A stretch of DNA of 64,000 bases. Origin: Leucophora obtusa. Lineage: Eukaryota; Arthropoda; Insecta; Diptera; Anthomyiidae. The notes beneath the pieces were generated by a model that saw only the letters and a list, made by a program, of their open reading frames with translations, made no database searches and was not told where the DNA came from. The translations under genes were made by a program, and so were the position numbers. Positions 22,231-32,600 of this stretch are shown piece after piece (position 1 is the stretch's first letter; each line of letters starts with the position of its first letter). The stretch covers positions 93,580,815 to 93,644,814 of the forward strand of contig OX465297.1 of the NCBI GenBank assembly GCA_949987735.1. The letters run 5' to 3'.

Positions 22231-22821
22231 AGCACCGTTAGTTGTTTTTCACGTGGAAAATTTTCACTCAAACTTTGAAGGCCTTAAAAAGTAATTTAAG
22301 TTCTGAAAATGAAACTTTACACAGAGAGAATTTTGCTGGACGAGTTCTAATGAAAATTTTCAGTAAACTAATGAAGTTTTCTTCACAAAGTAAATGAATA
22401 ATTCTATAAATATGATGAAAAAGCTTCATATATTTAATGAAACTAGTTTTAATGAAACTTTTTCATTGAGTGTATAAAAGTTTTAATAAATGAAATGAAA
22501 TTTTTTACAATATTTTATGAAAAATTCCATTAATTCAATGAAAAGTTTCAATGGACGAGTTCCAGTGCAACTTCGTTATTTTTATGCAAAAATTCATTAA
22601 TACCATGCATATAGTTCTCTCAGTGTATGTAATTAGAAAGCCACAATCACAATAAACAGAAAATGCCACTTTTTTACAAGAAAAATTATAGTGTTTATGT
22701 AAATTTGCGTTAAAACAAAGTCTACACAATTTTCACGTGAAACTCATTGTTGTGAAAAATTATTTTTTTTATATGGAATATAACAGTTTTTTCACGTGAA
22801 ACTCAAACAACTTACAGTGCT
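22231..22821. mobile_element. PIF/Harbinger-like MITE, copy 2 (no Helitron)
   Basis: Ends AGCACCGTTAGTTG and, inverted, AGCACTGTAAGTTG, with TTA on both sides (22228-22230 and 22822-22824). Read on the minus strand it aligns with the flanks of the Helitron and gives the uninterrupted target. TTTCACGTG motifs lie near both ends. It carries its own insertion at 22320-22625. Confidence 0.75.
22320..22625. mobile_element. 306-bp TA-flanked MITE (CACAGAGAGAA ends)
   Basis: Ends CACAGAGAGAA and, inverted, CACTGAGAGAA, with TA at 22318-22319 and 22626-22627. Sequence on both sides continues the host MITE as seen in copy 1. The interior repeats TAATGAAA/TTTCATTA. The small minus ORF over its right edge is not a gene. 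Confidence 0.7.
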
Positions 22822-22898
22822 TTAGGAGTTAAATAGTACGCTAGAAAATTATCCAATTTTTGTTTTTTTTGAATTTATTTCTCATTATTTAAATAATA

Positions 22899-23266
22899 CA
22901 CAGACAAAATTATCAACTAAAAATATTTAAAGATTTGTTTACAATAAAATTTGTTTTTAAATAAACATCTGATTGAATCAATATCTTTATTGACTTTTTG
23001 ATGTTTCAGTAAATCTCTTTGGTGTATAAACACCAAATGTATTGGGCGGGTACATGCAAAACAAATAAATATACTGTACTTTAGCTACATAAAACGTGTC
23101 GTTTACACACGTTTTTGGTCAATATCATAAAAGATTTATTCCAACTTTCAATTAATGTTTTAATTGATATGATTACAGCTTTAATTGGATTGGGAGCAAA
23201 ATCAACGAAAATATTAATTTATATTATCAATTTTGTTATTGAAATTAGTTTTTAATATTTTGTGTG
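22899..23266. mobile_element. 368-bp TA-flanked MITE (CACAGACAAAAT ends)
   Basis: Ends CACAGACAAAAT and, inverted, CACACAAAATATT, with TA on both sides. The interior TTAATTGATATGATTACAG and AATCAAC tracts resemble the MITEs at 1782 and 61688. No ORF. Confidence 0.65.
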
Positions 23267-23671
23267 TATTTAAAAATAATATAGTGTTTAGAATATTTTG
23301 TTCTAAAATATACACTTATAAAAAAAAGTTAGTACAAAAGTCTGTTAAATGCGTTCTGATTAAAATGAACTAATTTTTCTGCTATTTTCTCTAAAAAAGC
23401 CCGTACAAATAGGTAAAAATTCTGATAAAATAACAGGAAATAGGACATGTATTTGCGCCAGCACAATTGTAACCTATTTGAACGGGATTTTTTTATTGGT
23501 GTGCTTTTCCTATAGATACTGTTTTAGCATTAAAATATGATACCGTTTTCGTTATCGCCAAAGTCCAAGCTTGTATCGTTAATTCAGGCGAAAACTGATA
23601 TCGAAAATGACATAAATTTCGGCAGAATATTCCGCTGATCATTAAAATACATTACTAAAAAATCCAATATT

Positions 23672-23943
23672 TAGTGCCTGAACACTGAAGCTACTGCCAG
23701 CAGCAAAATCTTTTTTCCTCATATATTTTATATGAATAGCAAACTACTGCGAAGCTGCAGGCAGCTAAAATTATTGCTGCTAGCCCTGAAAAATTAAATA
23801 TAACCATTTCTGTTTCATTTTTCAGTGCTAGCAGCAATAATTTAAGTTGCCTGCAGCTTGACAATAGTTTGCTCTTCATATAAAATATATGGGGAATATG
23901 AATTCGCTGCTGGCTCAGCTTCATTTGATGTGCTCAAGCACTT
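23672..23943. mobile_element. ~270-bp palindromic MITE with ~130-bp arms
   Basis: The left arm (TAGTGCCTGAACACTGAAGC... CAGCAGC...) is matched in reverse by the right arm (GCTGCTGG...CTCAAGCACTTA), and the inner AAATTATTGCTGCTAGC region also pairs. The minus ORF covering it is a by-product of the palindrome. Target duplication is not resolved. Confidence 0.7.
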
Positions 23944-24404
23944 ATGTTGCTAGCACCGCATTCTACGTCGTTCAACGCCATCTTTACTAGAAAAGTAAAT
24001 CCACATTTTCGTATTACATGATACATATTTATCAATTAAGATTTTGTCCAAAAATATGCATCGAAATATACAAAAACATGCTATTAAGCGCAAAATGTGC
24101 CAAAATATGCTCTACCAAATCGATTATCGAGTTATATAAGTTTTTTGTGATTGTGAGTGAAAACTAAATATACTCATGTGAGGGAGTCTGAATATAATAA
24201 ATATATCCGTGCGCGTGAGTGATTTTGAATAAAAATTCACTCACGTGTCTATCTCTATATTTATATATATTTATTTGGTGTCATACTATCCACAGATTTG
24301 TGCAAATAGAAAAAAAAAAACACACAAAGCTACGAATTTTACTTGTTGCTCTTGTTATTGTTTTGTATCTATTTTGTGACAAAGCTTTTGTCTTTTTTCG
24401 CTCA

Positions 24405-24650
24405 GGGGGGTAACTGCGTAACTCGATTGGAAAAAAAATTTTAGAATTCGTAAATCTTGCAAATATTGTTAAAAAAATAATTCTGTATAAAAATTCTACT
24501 TTTTAATTTATTTGTATCCTAAACCTTGCACCACTACACATAAAAATTCAAAATTGTAAGATTTTTGCTAAAAATTTTCTTTTTACGAAAGGTACAAAAT
24601 TTACGAATTCGAAAATTTTTTTTCGAATCGAGTTACGCGGTAACCCCCCA
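24405..24650. mobile_element. ~246-bp MITE with ~37-bp TIRs starting GGGGGG
   Basis: The left end GGGGGGTAACTGCGTAACTC pairs with the right end GAGTTACGCGGTAACCCCCC, and complementarity continues through AAAATTTTTTTTCGAAT. No clear duplication of flanking bases, so the superfamily is not assigned. Confidence 0.7.
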
Positions 24651-25112
24651 GATTTAGGGAATGTGTTTAATAAGCCCCAGTCATTTTAATCGGCCAGGTT
24701 ATGATAGGGTTGTCATTTCTTTTAAATTTTTATTATTGCCAATTTTTAGAAGTAGTTTACCAAAATAATGTAGTGCAGAAAAAATATATATTTTTAATTA
24801 AGATAAAATTCATAATATAAGGAAAAAACTAAAATCGCCAAAAATATTTAAAACTTTTGTGAAATTCCCAATTTGGGGAGAAATCTTCTTATCTGACAAC
24901 ATTGCGTTTAACGAGAAAATTTTAAATCTGGCAACCTGACCAACTGTTGTTCACCACTTGTGGTGGCGGTGTTTAGTTAGCATTACTTTATGGTGTATAT
25001 AAACTTTACCATAGTCAATATAAAAACCGTACAGGTTTGTGTCTTTAGTAAAAACCACCACACCAATACGTGAACATATAGAACACAGTAATTTGTCACC
25101 ACTTATTCACAG

Positions 25113-25204
25113 CCTTCGATAGCTCAGTTGGTAGAGCGGTGGACTGTAGAAGTTAAACTAGTATAGAAATCCATAGGTCACTGGTTCAAATCCGGTTCGA
25201 AGGA
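25113..25204 (+). tRNA. tRNA-Tyr (GUA) with intron, copy D
   Basis: The same mature tRNA with a 19-nt intron, slightly shorter than the others. Acceptor stem CCTTCGA/TCGAAGG, D and T arms and GTA anticodon are intact; TTTTTT lies nine bases after the gene. It lies 3.3 kb from copy C, separated by MITEs. Confidence 0.93.
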
Positions 25205-26543
25205 AATTAACTTTTTTAATTTGCAATTTTTTTTATGCAATTCAAAACAATAGAAATTATTTTAATGTCCTTTTGTGCTAATTCTATTTATTTTTGTAAA
25301 CAATGCATTTGTTTTTTTTTTTTTTTTTAATTTATTACTACAAGATATTTGACGTTTTTAACACAAAATTGTCAAAAATGTTGTTTTTTCAAATTCCTAA
25401 CAATTGCTTAACATTTGTTTTAATACCATTACAAAATCTTACCTAATGTTAATAGGCAATAAATTCATTGTCTTATCAATTTTTAAAATTCTTTAATTTT
25501 GTTTTATTTTATGTCTTTAAATTTTCTGCCAAAAATGTCTTCTGCCTCATGCATGTGTTTGTTATTGTTTGTCGTGAGAATTTAAATAATTGCAAATAAA
25601 TCAAATTGCATTTTATTGTTAACATGCCAAGTGTATATAAATCACTTTTTTTTATTGAAGTTTTTTTATCTTTGATGTTTGATTTTTTATTTATTTGATT
25701 TTAACCATTTTAGTGTAAAAAAGCAGAAATTTTAAATACAAAAACGTTTATGTGCTTATTTAATTTTTTTTCTTTGGTAAACAAAAACTTTGTTATTTTT
25801 TGCTCAAAGTGACACATAATTGTTTTGTTTGTTTTCATTTTTATTACAAGGGTTTTCCTCAGGAATTTTTGTATTGTATTTATTTATGGTTGTTTCGTTT
25901 TACGTTTATTTCTATAGCTGAACTCCTGGTACCACCGCAAATATCATGACAATTGGCTTTTTTCGTGTTTCATTATTTGAAAACTATTTTTAGTTTTGTT
26001 GTTCTTTTTTCCGCATGACATTTTGTATGACCCATTTGTAAATTGCATTTTTGTTCTGTTCAGTTTTGTATCGCAAAAAACTTTCTTTTTTATGTGTTTA
26101 GTTGGCTGTGGTTATCACACGAAAAAAACAAATCACTGTCAATGCCAAATAACCTAAATGTGCAGTATAAAAAAACCTACTATAAATTCAGGGCCATTTT
26201 GTTGTAAAACTTTTTATTTAGTTTGTATTTTTAAGAATTATTCTTTTAAAACATAACAATTTTTTAGTTAAGTGTTTGTAACCGTCGCATAGGACAGTCG
26301 TAATTAATATTAGAATTAATTACTAAATAATTTTTTCTAGAGTTGATGATTTATAGGAAGAAGAAGCAAACATTTTTATTGAAAAATTTAACAGACACAA
26401 GGGGGGAAGCAATCACCAAACTGCCGCAGTTTCGTCTCACGCAAAGACTCGTCAGTTGTTAGGTTAGTTTATGTGTCAACTGATCAAAGTAATTTTTAAT
26501 TGTTAATTTATCTCTATATGAAAAAGTTTTTTTTTTGTGTATT
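25205..26543. other. Gene-free AT-rich DNA
   Basis: T-rich sequence with no ORF, TIR pair or repeat that I could recognise. It is the longest stretch in this part of the window without a visible transposon and could be host intergenic or intronic DNA. Confidence 0.4.
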
Positions 26544-26627
26544 GCCATGACCGGGGATTGAACCGGCAGCTCTCTGCACAGGCTATGACTCGTAGCATCA
26601 CCTCTTAACAAGATACACCAATCACAG
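26544..26627 (-). other. tRNA-like sequence with B box
   Basis: On the minus strand a GCCGGTTCAATCCCCGG segment resembles a T arm/B box, and TTGGTGTATCTTGTTAAGAG resembles a D arm/A box. The arms do not pair well and the acceptor stem is not complementary. It is probably a tRNA-derived repeat (SINE-like head) or decayed tRNA gene, just upstream of the BEL element. Confidence 0.4.
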
Positions 26628-26723
26628 CTTATACAATGTATGTTTTGTAATCAGAAGAGCCAGAATTAACTTATACTTGAGCAATTTATTCTTTTTATAA
26701 TTTTTTGTTTAATTAATTGGATG

Positions 26724-27029
26724 TGTTACCGCCGCCACTGCCTATTTTCTTTTGTTTTCTCTTATATTTTGTTTACATATTTACATACGTACATATGCAT
26801 ACTTGTTTACCGTATTAATTTTATATTAACTTTACATATTGCTCTATTAGTTACATTGCTGAATAACGGTAGTACAAAAATTTTGTAAATCATTTATAAG
26901 GAGAAAATATTAAAACATTGAGTTCAGTTCATATTTTAAAGGCAGCAAACAAATTGTTTTAAAGTGTCACCGAATAAACGGATAATTGAACACTAACGAA
27001 AACTTGTTTTTCTTTAAATGAACTCAACA
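26724..27029 (+). repeat. 5' LTR of the BEL/Pao element
   Basis: 306 bp, TG...CA ends, matching 32601-32906. An AATAAA at 26973-26978 is a candidate polyadenylation signal. It should carry the promoter for the genomic RNA; no clear TATA box stands out in this AT-rich sequence. Confidence 0.95.
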
Positions 27030-27106
27030 TTTCTTTAAAACAATTTTAACGTGATTAATATAAAAATAATTATAAATATTTAATAAAAAAAAAAAAGAGT
27101 AAATCG

Positions 27107-27123
27107 TGGCGGTTCAGTAGCGA
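27107..27123 (+). promoter_or_regulatory. Candidate tRNA primer-binding site
   Basis: TGGCGGTTCAGTAGCGA begins with the TGG expected for pairing with a CCA tRNA end and sits in the leader before the ORF. It is 78 bp from the LTR, farther than usual, and the tRNA was not identified, so this is tentative. Confidence 0.3.
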
Positions 27124-27180
27124 GTGTTTTTTGGATAATTAAAAATTAAAAATATAGTGGTTCAAATTAATGACAAAATA

Positions 27181-30100
27181 ATGTCGGAAACCGACTATAA
27201 TTGTAATAAATGTAAATCTAAAGACACCGAACATATGGTGCAATGTGATACGTGTGATAAGTGGTTCCATTTTGATTGCGTAGGCGTAAACAGCGACGTT
27301 GCTAACATAAGCTGGAGTTGTTCATTTTGTAATGAACAAGCTGCTGCCCTACCGAATAGCCGCAGCTCATCGCAAAATATAATGGCGGTAAATACAACAT
27401 GCGAGTTTTCGGTTGGTGCCCACGGATCCTCATCCCCTAAAAAACGGACTCCTGGTGAAATCAGTGCAAGTGTTATAAACCCAACGTCCGCTAATGGACA
27501 ACCACCAAAAAGTCAAAATAATGGCGACCATGACAAAGGTGCATATCCAAAAGCACACCAACACCAAAGTGAAGGTAATCGTGGTTCCATTCACTTTACA
27601 CCAATAACAACAACAATGCCAAATAGTATAAATATGCAACGTCATACTAGTGGTCCTAATGTAACAGCATGTAGTTTGTCATCGCAAACCCAGTTACAAT
27701 TGCAAATGCTGGAAGAAGAAAGAGAACTTCAAAGGAAGTATTTAGAAATGAAATATAAAATACTTTCACAAAACGATGGAAGTCCAGCTACGGGTTCTTT
27801 TATGAGCAGTTTTTCGTCCTCCCAGCCAACATCTACACAAATATCCGCTAGACAGGTAATACCTAAGGAATTACCAAATTTCGATGGAAACCCAGAGGAC
27901 TGGCCGCTATTCATCAGCAACTATAAAAATAGCACCGAGATAGCCGGTTACAGTGATGCCGAAAATTTAATGCGTCTACAGTCGTGTCTCCGAGGGCGTG
28001 CCAAGGAGCTTGTGAAAAGCAAACTGCTAATTCCATCAATGGTAGGTGAAATAATTAAAACTCTAGAAATGTGTTTTGGCAGACCAGAACATATTCTTGA
28101 CACCATGATAGAGAAAGCAACAAAAATTCCTCCCTTAAAGGATAAGCTTGAAAGCATTATCGAATATGCTCTCACTATACGAAATATATGTGCAACAATG
28201 GAGGCATGTAATATGGTGGCTTATTTAAATAATCCGATGCTGGTTAAAACTTTGTTGGACAAATTACCAAATAACCATAAGCTTAATTGGGCTATGTATA
28301 AAAAAGATGAAAAGGTCCCAGTGGTAAAAGAATTTAGTGATTGGATTTATGCCATAGCAGCCGCTGCTAGCCAAGTTGTATCTCCTGTAGCCAATAAAAA
28401 GGGCGCATCGGTGAATATTCATCAACGAAATGCTACATACAAACCAATTTGTTTTTCATGCAAAAGTGAGGCTCATAAAATCCAAAATTGTGGTGAGTTT
28501 CAATTATTAAGTTTAGATGAAAAATGGAATTTGGTAAAGGACAACAACTTATGCCGTAAGTGCTTAAATTTTCACCGGCGCAAGTGTTTTTTAAATAAAT
28601 CATGTGGTATTAGTGGATGTACAGCGAAACATCACCCCTTATTACATAAATACGTACTCCCAACGCCAGCGACAGACCGCAGCGGAAATGTGAATGTGCA
28701 TAGTGATAGTGAAGAAGGAAAACAGTGTTTTCGAATCGTGCCAATTCGTGTCTACTATAAGAGTGGCTCTGTGAACACGTATGCATTTTTGGATGAAGGT
28801 TCCTCAATGACCTTAATGGAGGGACAATTTTTCGATACTTTGGGCATTGAAGGTAAATCCGAACCGCTTGAAATGTGTTGGACCGGGGGTACTACCCGAT
28901 CAGATGATAAATCCGTTAAGCTAACTGTAGAAGTATCCGGGCTCCAAAGTGACACGCGATTTGCCCTTCATAATGTACATACTGTTTATAACCTTGACCT
29001 GCCAACGCAATCGTTGAATTTCGAGCAAATTTGTAAAAACAACCCATACCTTAAAGGGTTGCCCATCCAATCGTATAACAACGCTAAGCCCATGATTTTA
29101 ATCGGCCTTAATAACTGGAATGTGGCAGTGCCTTTAAAAATACGAGAAGGTAAACGCGATCAGCCGATCGCATCAAAAACACGCCTAGGGTGGACCTTGC
29201 AGGGTAGCGGCACCGGTACGGGTGTCTCATCTTCATTAAATATTCATTCATGTAAATGCGGAGATCGCTACAAAATGCTGCATGAGGAAGTAAAAAGTTA
29301 TTTTTCATTTGAAGTGGCTCAAGAGAAGAAGATAATGTCATCCGAAAACAAAAAAGCTCTGGAAATCCTAGAAAGTGGCTTGGAAATGAAAAATCAACAA
29401 TATGAGGTAAATTTGCTTTGGAGAGATAAGAACCTACAGTTGCCCGAAAGTTACAACGTTGCGTGCCATCGCCTTAAGTGTCTTCAAAAGAAGTTTAAAA
29501 AAGATCCCCAACTACAGCAGACTATGCAGGAGGAAATCAACAAACTTATAAACAAAGGCTACGCTAGAAAGGTGTTGGACTCGGAAATGTTTATGTATCC
29601 AGGTCGTACATGGTATCTTCCAATATTTGTGGCTCATAATCCAAATAAACCAGGAAAAGTTCGTCTTGTGTGGGACGCAGCAGCCAAATCCGAAGAGAAG
29701 TGCCTGAATGATTTTTTAATGAGTGGTCCCGACTTGCTTATGTCGCTTTTTAATATTTTAATGGAATTTCGCGTGGGACAAATCGGAATTTGTGGGGACA
29801 TAGCTGAAATGTTTCATCGAATTAACGTGAAAGATGAGGATATGCATGCCCAACGATTTCTGTGGCTCAACGATGCTGATTTAAATCAACAACCAGTCGT
29901 ATACGTTATGAAGGCCCTAACTTTTGGAACCAGCTGCGCTCCATGTATTGCTCACTTTGTACGAAATAAAAATGCACAAGAATTCCGCGATCTATACCCT
30001 CGTGCAGTAAAAGCAGTGGAATCGTATCATTATATGGATGACTTCATCGACAGTGTTGACTCCGAAGAAGAGGCCCTCGAATTAGCTACTCAAGTTAAAA

Positions 30101-32580
30101 TGATACATGCTGCCGGAGGGTTTCATATGAGAAACTGGGCTACAAATTCACAACTAGTCAAACAACACCTAAGTGAAGACGGATCTGCCGCTGGAAATTC
30201 ATTTGGAGATTTCGAAAAAATCCTTGGTATGTATTGGGAATCCAATAATGACGTTTTTCAGTATAATTTTAGATTTTCGCGCCTACGAAGGGACATTTTT
30301 AATGCAAATGTGGTCCCGACCAAGAGGGAATTACTTCAAGTCTTGATGTCCATCTTTGATCCACTTGGTCTAGTCTCCCATTGCAATATTGGCCTAAAAA
30401 TCCTACTCCAAAATATATGGCGCTCCGGTATTAAGTGGGACGGGGAACTAACTGAAGAACTCATGCAGAAATGGTCGTCCTGGCTTTTAAATTTGTCCAA
30501 AATTTCTTCTATAACAATACCTAGATGCTACTCCAAATTGCTGAAAATGACATCCAGCGTCCAGCTGCATACGTTTGTCGACGCAGGCGAAAATGCCTAT
30601 GCTGCCGTTTGCTATTTCCGTATCCAGTATAAAAAAAACGTTGACGTCTGTATTGTAGCCGCAAAATCCAAAGTCGCACCTCTCAAACCAGTATCCATAC
30701 CAAGACTTGAGCTTCAAGCTGCGTTAATTGGTACACGTTTGGCAGCAAAAATTCAAGATGCAACACGTCTTAATTGTACTGAAAGTTTTTTCTGGTCCGA
30801 TTCAAAAACAGTTTTAAAGTGGCTTTCCATGGACCCCAAAAACTTTAAGCCGTTTGTTATGTATAGAGTTGGTGAAATCCTTGAGTCAACCAACGTAACA
30901 CAATGGAATTGGGTTCCTTCCAAACTAAACCCAGCTGATCTTGCAACGAAGGTGGGGGCAGCCGATAACGAAATGTGGTTCAGAGGTCCGCAATTTTTAA
31001 AAGAAGATGAAAGTGATTGGCCGAAATGTTCAAACTTGGGATCCGTCAACACTGAAGAAGTACGTAATCATATCTTACATATTAGCAAAGCTGACAATTT
31101 CACAATGAATATCGAATACTTCTCGTGCTGGAGGCGACTCTACCGGGCGTTGTCAAAATTTCTCGAATACGTGGGAAAGTTGAAATCAGTGGTCCATAGC
31201 AATGAAGTCAAAAGTAAAAGTGATTTGCAGTTTGAGTGCGTCCTAAAAGCAAAAAATATTTTGTTTAAATATGCTCAACGGAGCGAGTTTCCTGAAGAAA
31301 TCAGGTGCCTCAAGAATAACGAGCAAATCGCCAGAAGCAGCAGACTAAAGCAGCTAAATATTTTCCTCGATGATGATGGTGTCCTGCGTGCTAATGGAAG
31401 GGCTAAAAATCTAAATTGCAATTATGCAATAATTCTACCAAAATGTCATTACATTACCTTTCTGGTGGTACGATACTATCACGAAAACTTTCACCATTGT
31501 ATGCACGAAGCAATCATATGCAAAATTAAATCCATTTTTTATATACCTAAATTGAGAGTTCTCTACAAAACAGTTCGTGGTAAATGCCAACGGTGTAAAA
31601 ACGAATCTGCAGTTCCACGACTACCACAAATGGCATCTTTACCACCAGCAAGACTTTCCAGCTTTGAGCGTCCTTTTACTTACGTTGGTATCGACTTTTT
31701 TGGGCCCTTATATGCAACCGTTGGCCGACGCAAAGAGAAAAGATGGGGTGTACTGTTCACCTGTTTGACAGTTCGCGCAATTCATATTGAAGTGGCCCAT
31801 AGTATCGACACCAGCTCGTGCATCATGTGCATACAAAACTTCATCTGCCGTCGTGGTTCACCAAAAGAAATATACACCGATAACGGGACGAATTTTAAAG
31901 CTGTGGAGAGAATTTTACGTGAAGAAAAACAAAATCTCGACCTACACCGTGTGTTTTCCCACTACGACGAAATAAAATGGCGATTTAACCCCCCAGCCGC
32001 ACCGCATATGGGTGGTGCATGGGAAAGATTAATACGATCAGTCAAATCTATTCTCTACGCTATGTGCCCAGCATTTAAATTTAACGATGAGACATTGAGA
32101 TGTGCACTATGGGAAATTGAATTCATAATTAATTCTCGCCCCTTGACATTCGTGGCCCTAGACTCAGCTGAGGATGATCCCTTAACTCCAAATCATTTAT
32201 TACTTGGTTCTGCAGCCGGAGACAAACCTTTAACTGAATCCGATTATGATCTTCGACAGCGATGGCATCAAACTCAAAAGTTCGCTAATCATTTTTGGCG
32301 CAGGTGGGTACGTGAATATGGTCCAAGCTTGGTGCGACGTAGCAAGTGGTTCAACGAAGTACAACCACCATCCGTTGGAGATATAGTTATCATAGTTGAC
32401 GATACCCTTCGCCGCAATAGTTGGCCCAAAGGTGTTATAACCGAACTAATTCCCGCAAAAGATGGCCAAGTTCGTCGCGTTAAAGTGAAGACGAGTAATA
32501 ATATCTATGAGAGGCCCGTTGCTAAGGTTGCAGTCTTAGACGTCGGTTATGTGAAGGACGGCAAGCTCTTAGATCCCTAA
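27181..32580 (+). CDS. BEL/Pao Gag-Pol polyprotein with N-terminal PHD finger
   Basis: 1799 residues from the first ATG; the frame is open 24 bases further back, but only to a GTG, so the ATG at 27181 is chosen. Order: PHD zinc finger at residues 8-50 (C8, C11, C22, C25, H30, C33, C47, C50), Gln/Ser-rich linker and short coiled coil, DUF1759-type Gag near 225-380, Cys/His knuckle near 424-436, DUF1758-type aspartic protease with DEGSS near 538, reverse transcriptase with YMDD at 951-954, RNase H (first acidic residue D1134), and integrase with a His/Cys finger near 1437-1470 and catalytic triad D1505, D1567, E1615. All key residues are present and no stop interrupts the frame. It carries out particle assembly, polyprotein cleavage, cDNA synthesis and integration. 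Some BEL/Pao elements are known to carry PHD fingers, whose role is unclear. Confidence 0.95.
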   Translation: MSETDYNCNKCKSKDTEHMVQCDTCDKWFHFDCVGVNSDVANISWSCSFCNEQAAALPNSRSSSQNIMAVNTTCEFSVGAHGSSSPKKRTPGEISASVINPTSANGQPPKSQNNGDHDKGAYPKAHQHQSEGNRGSIHFTPITTTMPNSINMQRHTSGPNVTACSLSSQTQLQLQMLEEERELQRKYLEMKYKILSQNDGSPATGSFMSSFSSSQPTSTQISARQVIPKELPNFDGNPEDWPLFISNYKNSTEIAGYSDAENLMRLQSCLRGRAKELVKSKLLIPSMVGEIIKTLEMCFGRPEHILDTMIEKATKIPPLKDKLESIIEYALTIRNICATMEACNMVAYLNNPMLVKTLLDKLPNNHKLNWAMYKKDEKVPVVKEFSDWIYAIAAAASQVVSPVANKKGASVNIHQRNATYKPICFSCKSEAHKIQNCGEFQLLSLDEKWNLVKDNNLCRKCLNFHRRKCFLNKSCGISGCTAKHHPLLHKYVLPTPATDRSGNVNVHSDSEEGKQCFRIVPIRVYYKSGSVNTYAFLDEGSSMTLMEGQFFDTLGIEGKSEPLEMCWTGGTTRSDDKSVKLTVEVSGLQSDTRFALHNVHTVYNLDLPTQSLNFEQICKNNPYLKGLPIQSYNNAKPMILIGLNNWNVAVPLKIREGKRDQPIASKTRLGWTLQGSGTGTGVSSSLNIHSCKCGDRYKMLHEEVKSYFSFEVAQEKKIMSSENKKALEILESGLEMKNQQYEVNLLWRDKNLQLPESYNVACHRLKCLQKKFKKDPQLQQTMQEEINKLINKGYARKVLDSEMFMYPGRTWYLPIFVAHNPNKPGKVRLVWDAAAKSEEKCLNDFLMSGPDLLMSLFNILMEFRVGQIGICGDIAEMFHRINVKDEDMHAQRFLWLNDADLNQQPVVYVMKALTFGTSCAPCIAHFVRNKNAQEFRDLYPRAVKAVESYHYMDDFIDSVDSEEEALELATQVKMIHAAGGFHMRNWATNSQLVKQHLSEDGSAAGNSFGDFEKILGMYWESNNDVFQYNFRFSRLRRDIFNANVVPTKRELLQVLMSIFDPLGLVSHCNIGLKILLQNIWRSGIKWDGELTEELMQKWSSWLLNLSKISSITIPRCYSKLLKMTSSVQLHTFVDAGENAYAAVCYFRIQYKKNVDVCIVAAKSKVAPLKPVSIPRLELQAALIGTRLAAKIQDATRLNCTESFFWSDSKTVLKWLSMDPKNFKPFVMYRVGEILESTNVTQWNWVPSKLNPADLATKVGAADNEMWFRGPQFLKEDESDWPKCSNLGSVNTEEVRNHILHISKADNFTMNIEYFSCWRRLYRALSKFLEYVGKLKSVVHSNEVKSKSDLQFECVLKAKNILFKYAQRSEFPEEIRCLKNNEQIARSSRLKQLNIFLDDDGVLRANGRAKNLNCNYAIILPKCHYITFLVVRYYHENFHHCMHEAIICKIKSIFYIPKLRVLYKTVRGKCQRCKNESAVPRLPQMASLPPARLSSFERPFTYVGIDFFGPLYATVGRRKEKRWGVLFTCLTVRAIHIEVAHSIDTSSCIMCIQNFICRRGSPKEIYTDNGTNFKAVERILREEKQNLDLHRVFSHYDEIKWRFNPPAAPHMGGAWERLIRSVKSILYAMCPAFKFNDETLRCALWEIEFIINSRPLTFVALDSAEDDPLTPNHLLLGSAAGDKPLTESDYDLRQRWHQTQKFANHFWRRWVREYGPSLVRRSKWFNEVQPPSVGDIVIIVDDTLRRNSWPKGVITELIPAKDGQVRRVKVKTSNNIYERPVAKVAVLDVGYVKDGKLLDP

Positions 32581-32589
32581 TTCGCTTAC

Positions 32590-32600
32590 AAGGAGGGGAA
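32590..32600 (+). promoter_or_regulatory. Polypurine tract
   Basis: AAGGAGGGGAA directly abuts the 3' LTR, the expected site for priming plus-strand DNA. Confidence 0.85.

Noticed and set aside
23309..23503. Possible small MITE with CACTTATAAAAAAAAG ends
   Set aside because: The right end (TTTTTTTATTGGTGTG) matches only partly and the flanking duplication is not clear.
23691..23924. 77-codon minus-strand ORF
   Set aside because: It lies across a palindromic MITE; the apparent peptide is an artefact of the inverted arms.
24680..24945. Possible hAT MITE with TAGGGTTGTCATTT and GGCAACCT ends
   Set aside because: The ends look complementary but no matching flanking duplication could be found.
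27157..27180. Upstream start of the BEL polyprotein
   Set aside because: The codon is GTG. The first ATG in frame is at 27181 and directly precedes the PHD finger.
27430..31975. Short ORFs overlapping the BEL gene in other frames
   Set aside because: Shadows of the 1799-codon frame with no independent support.
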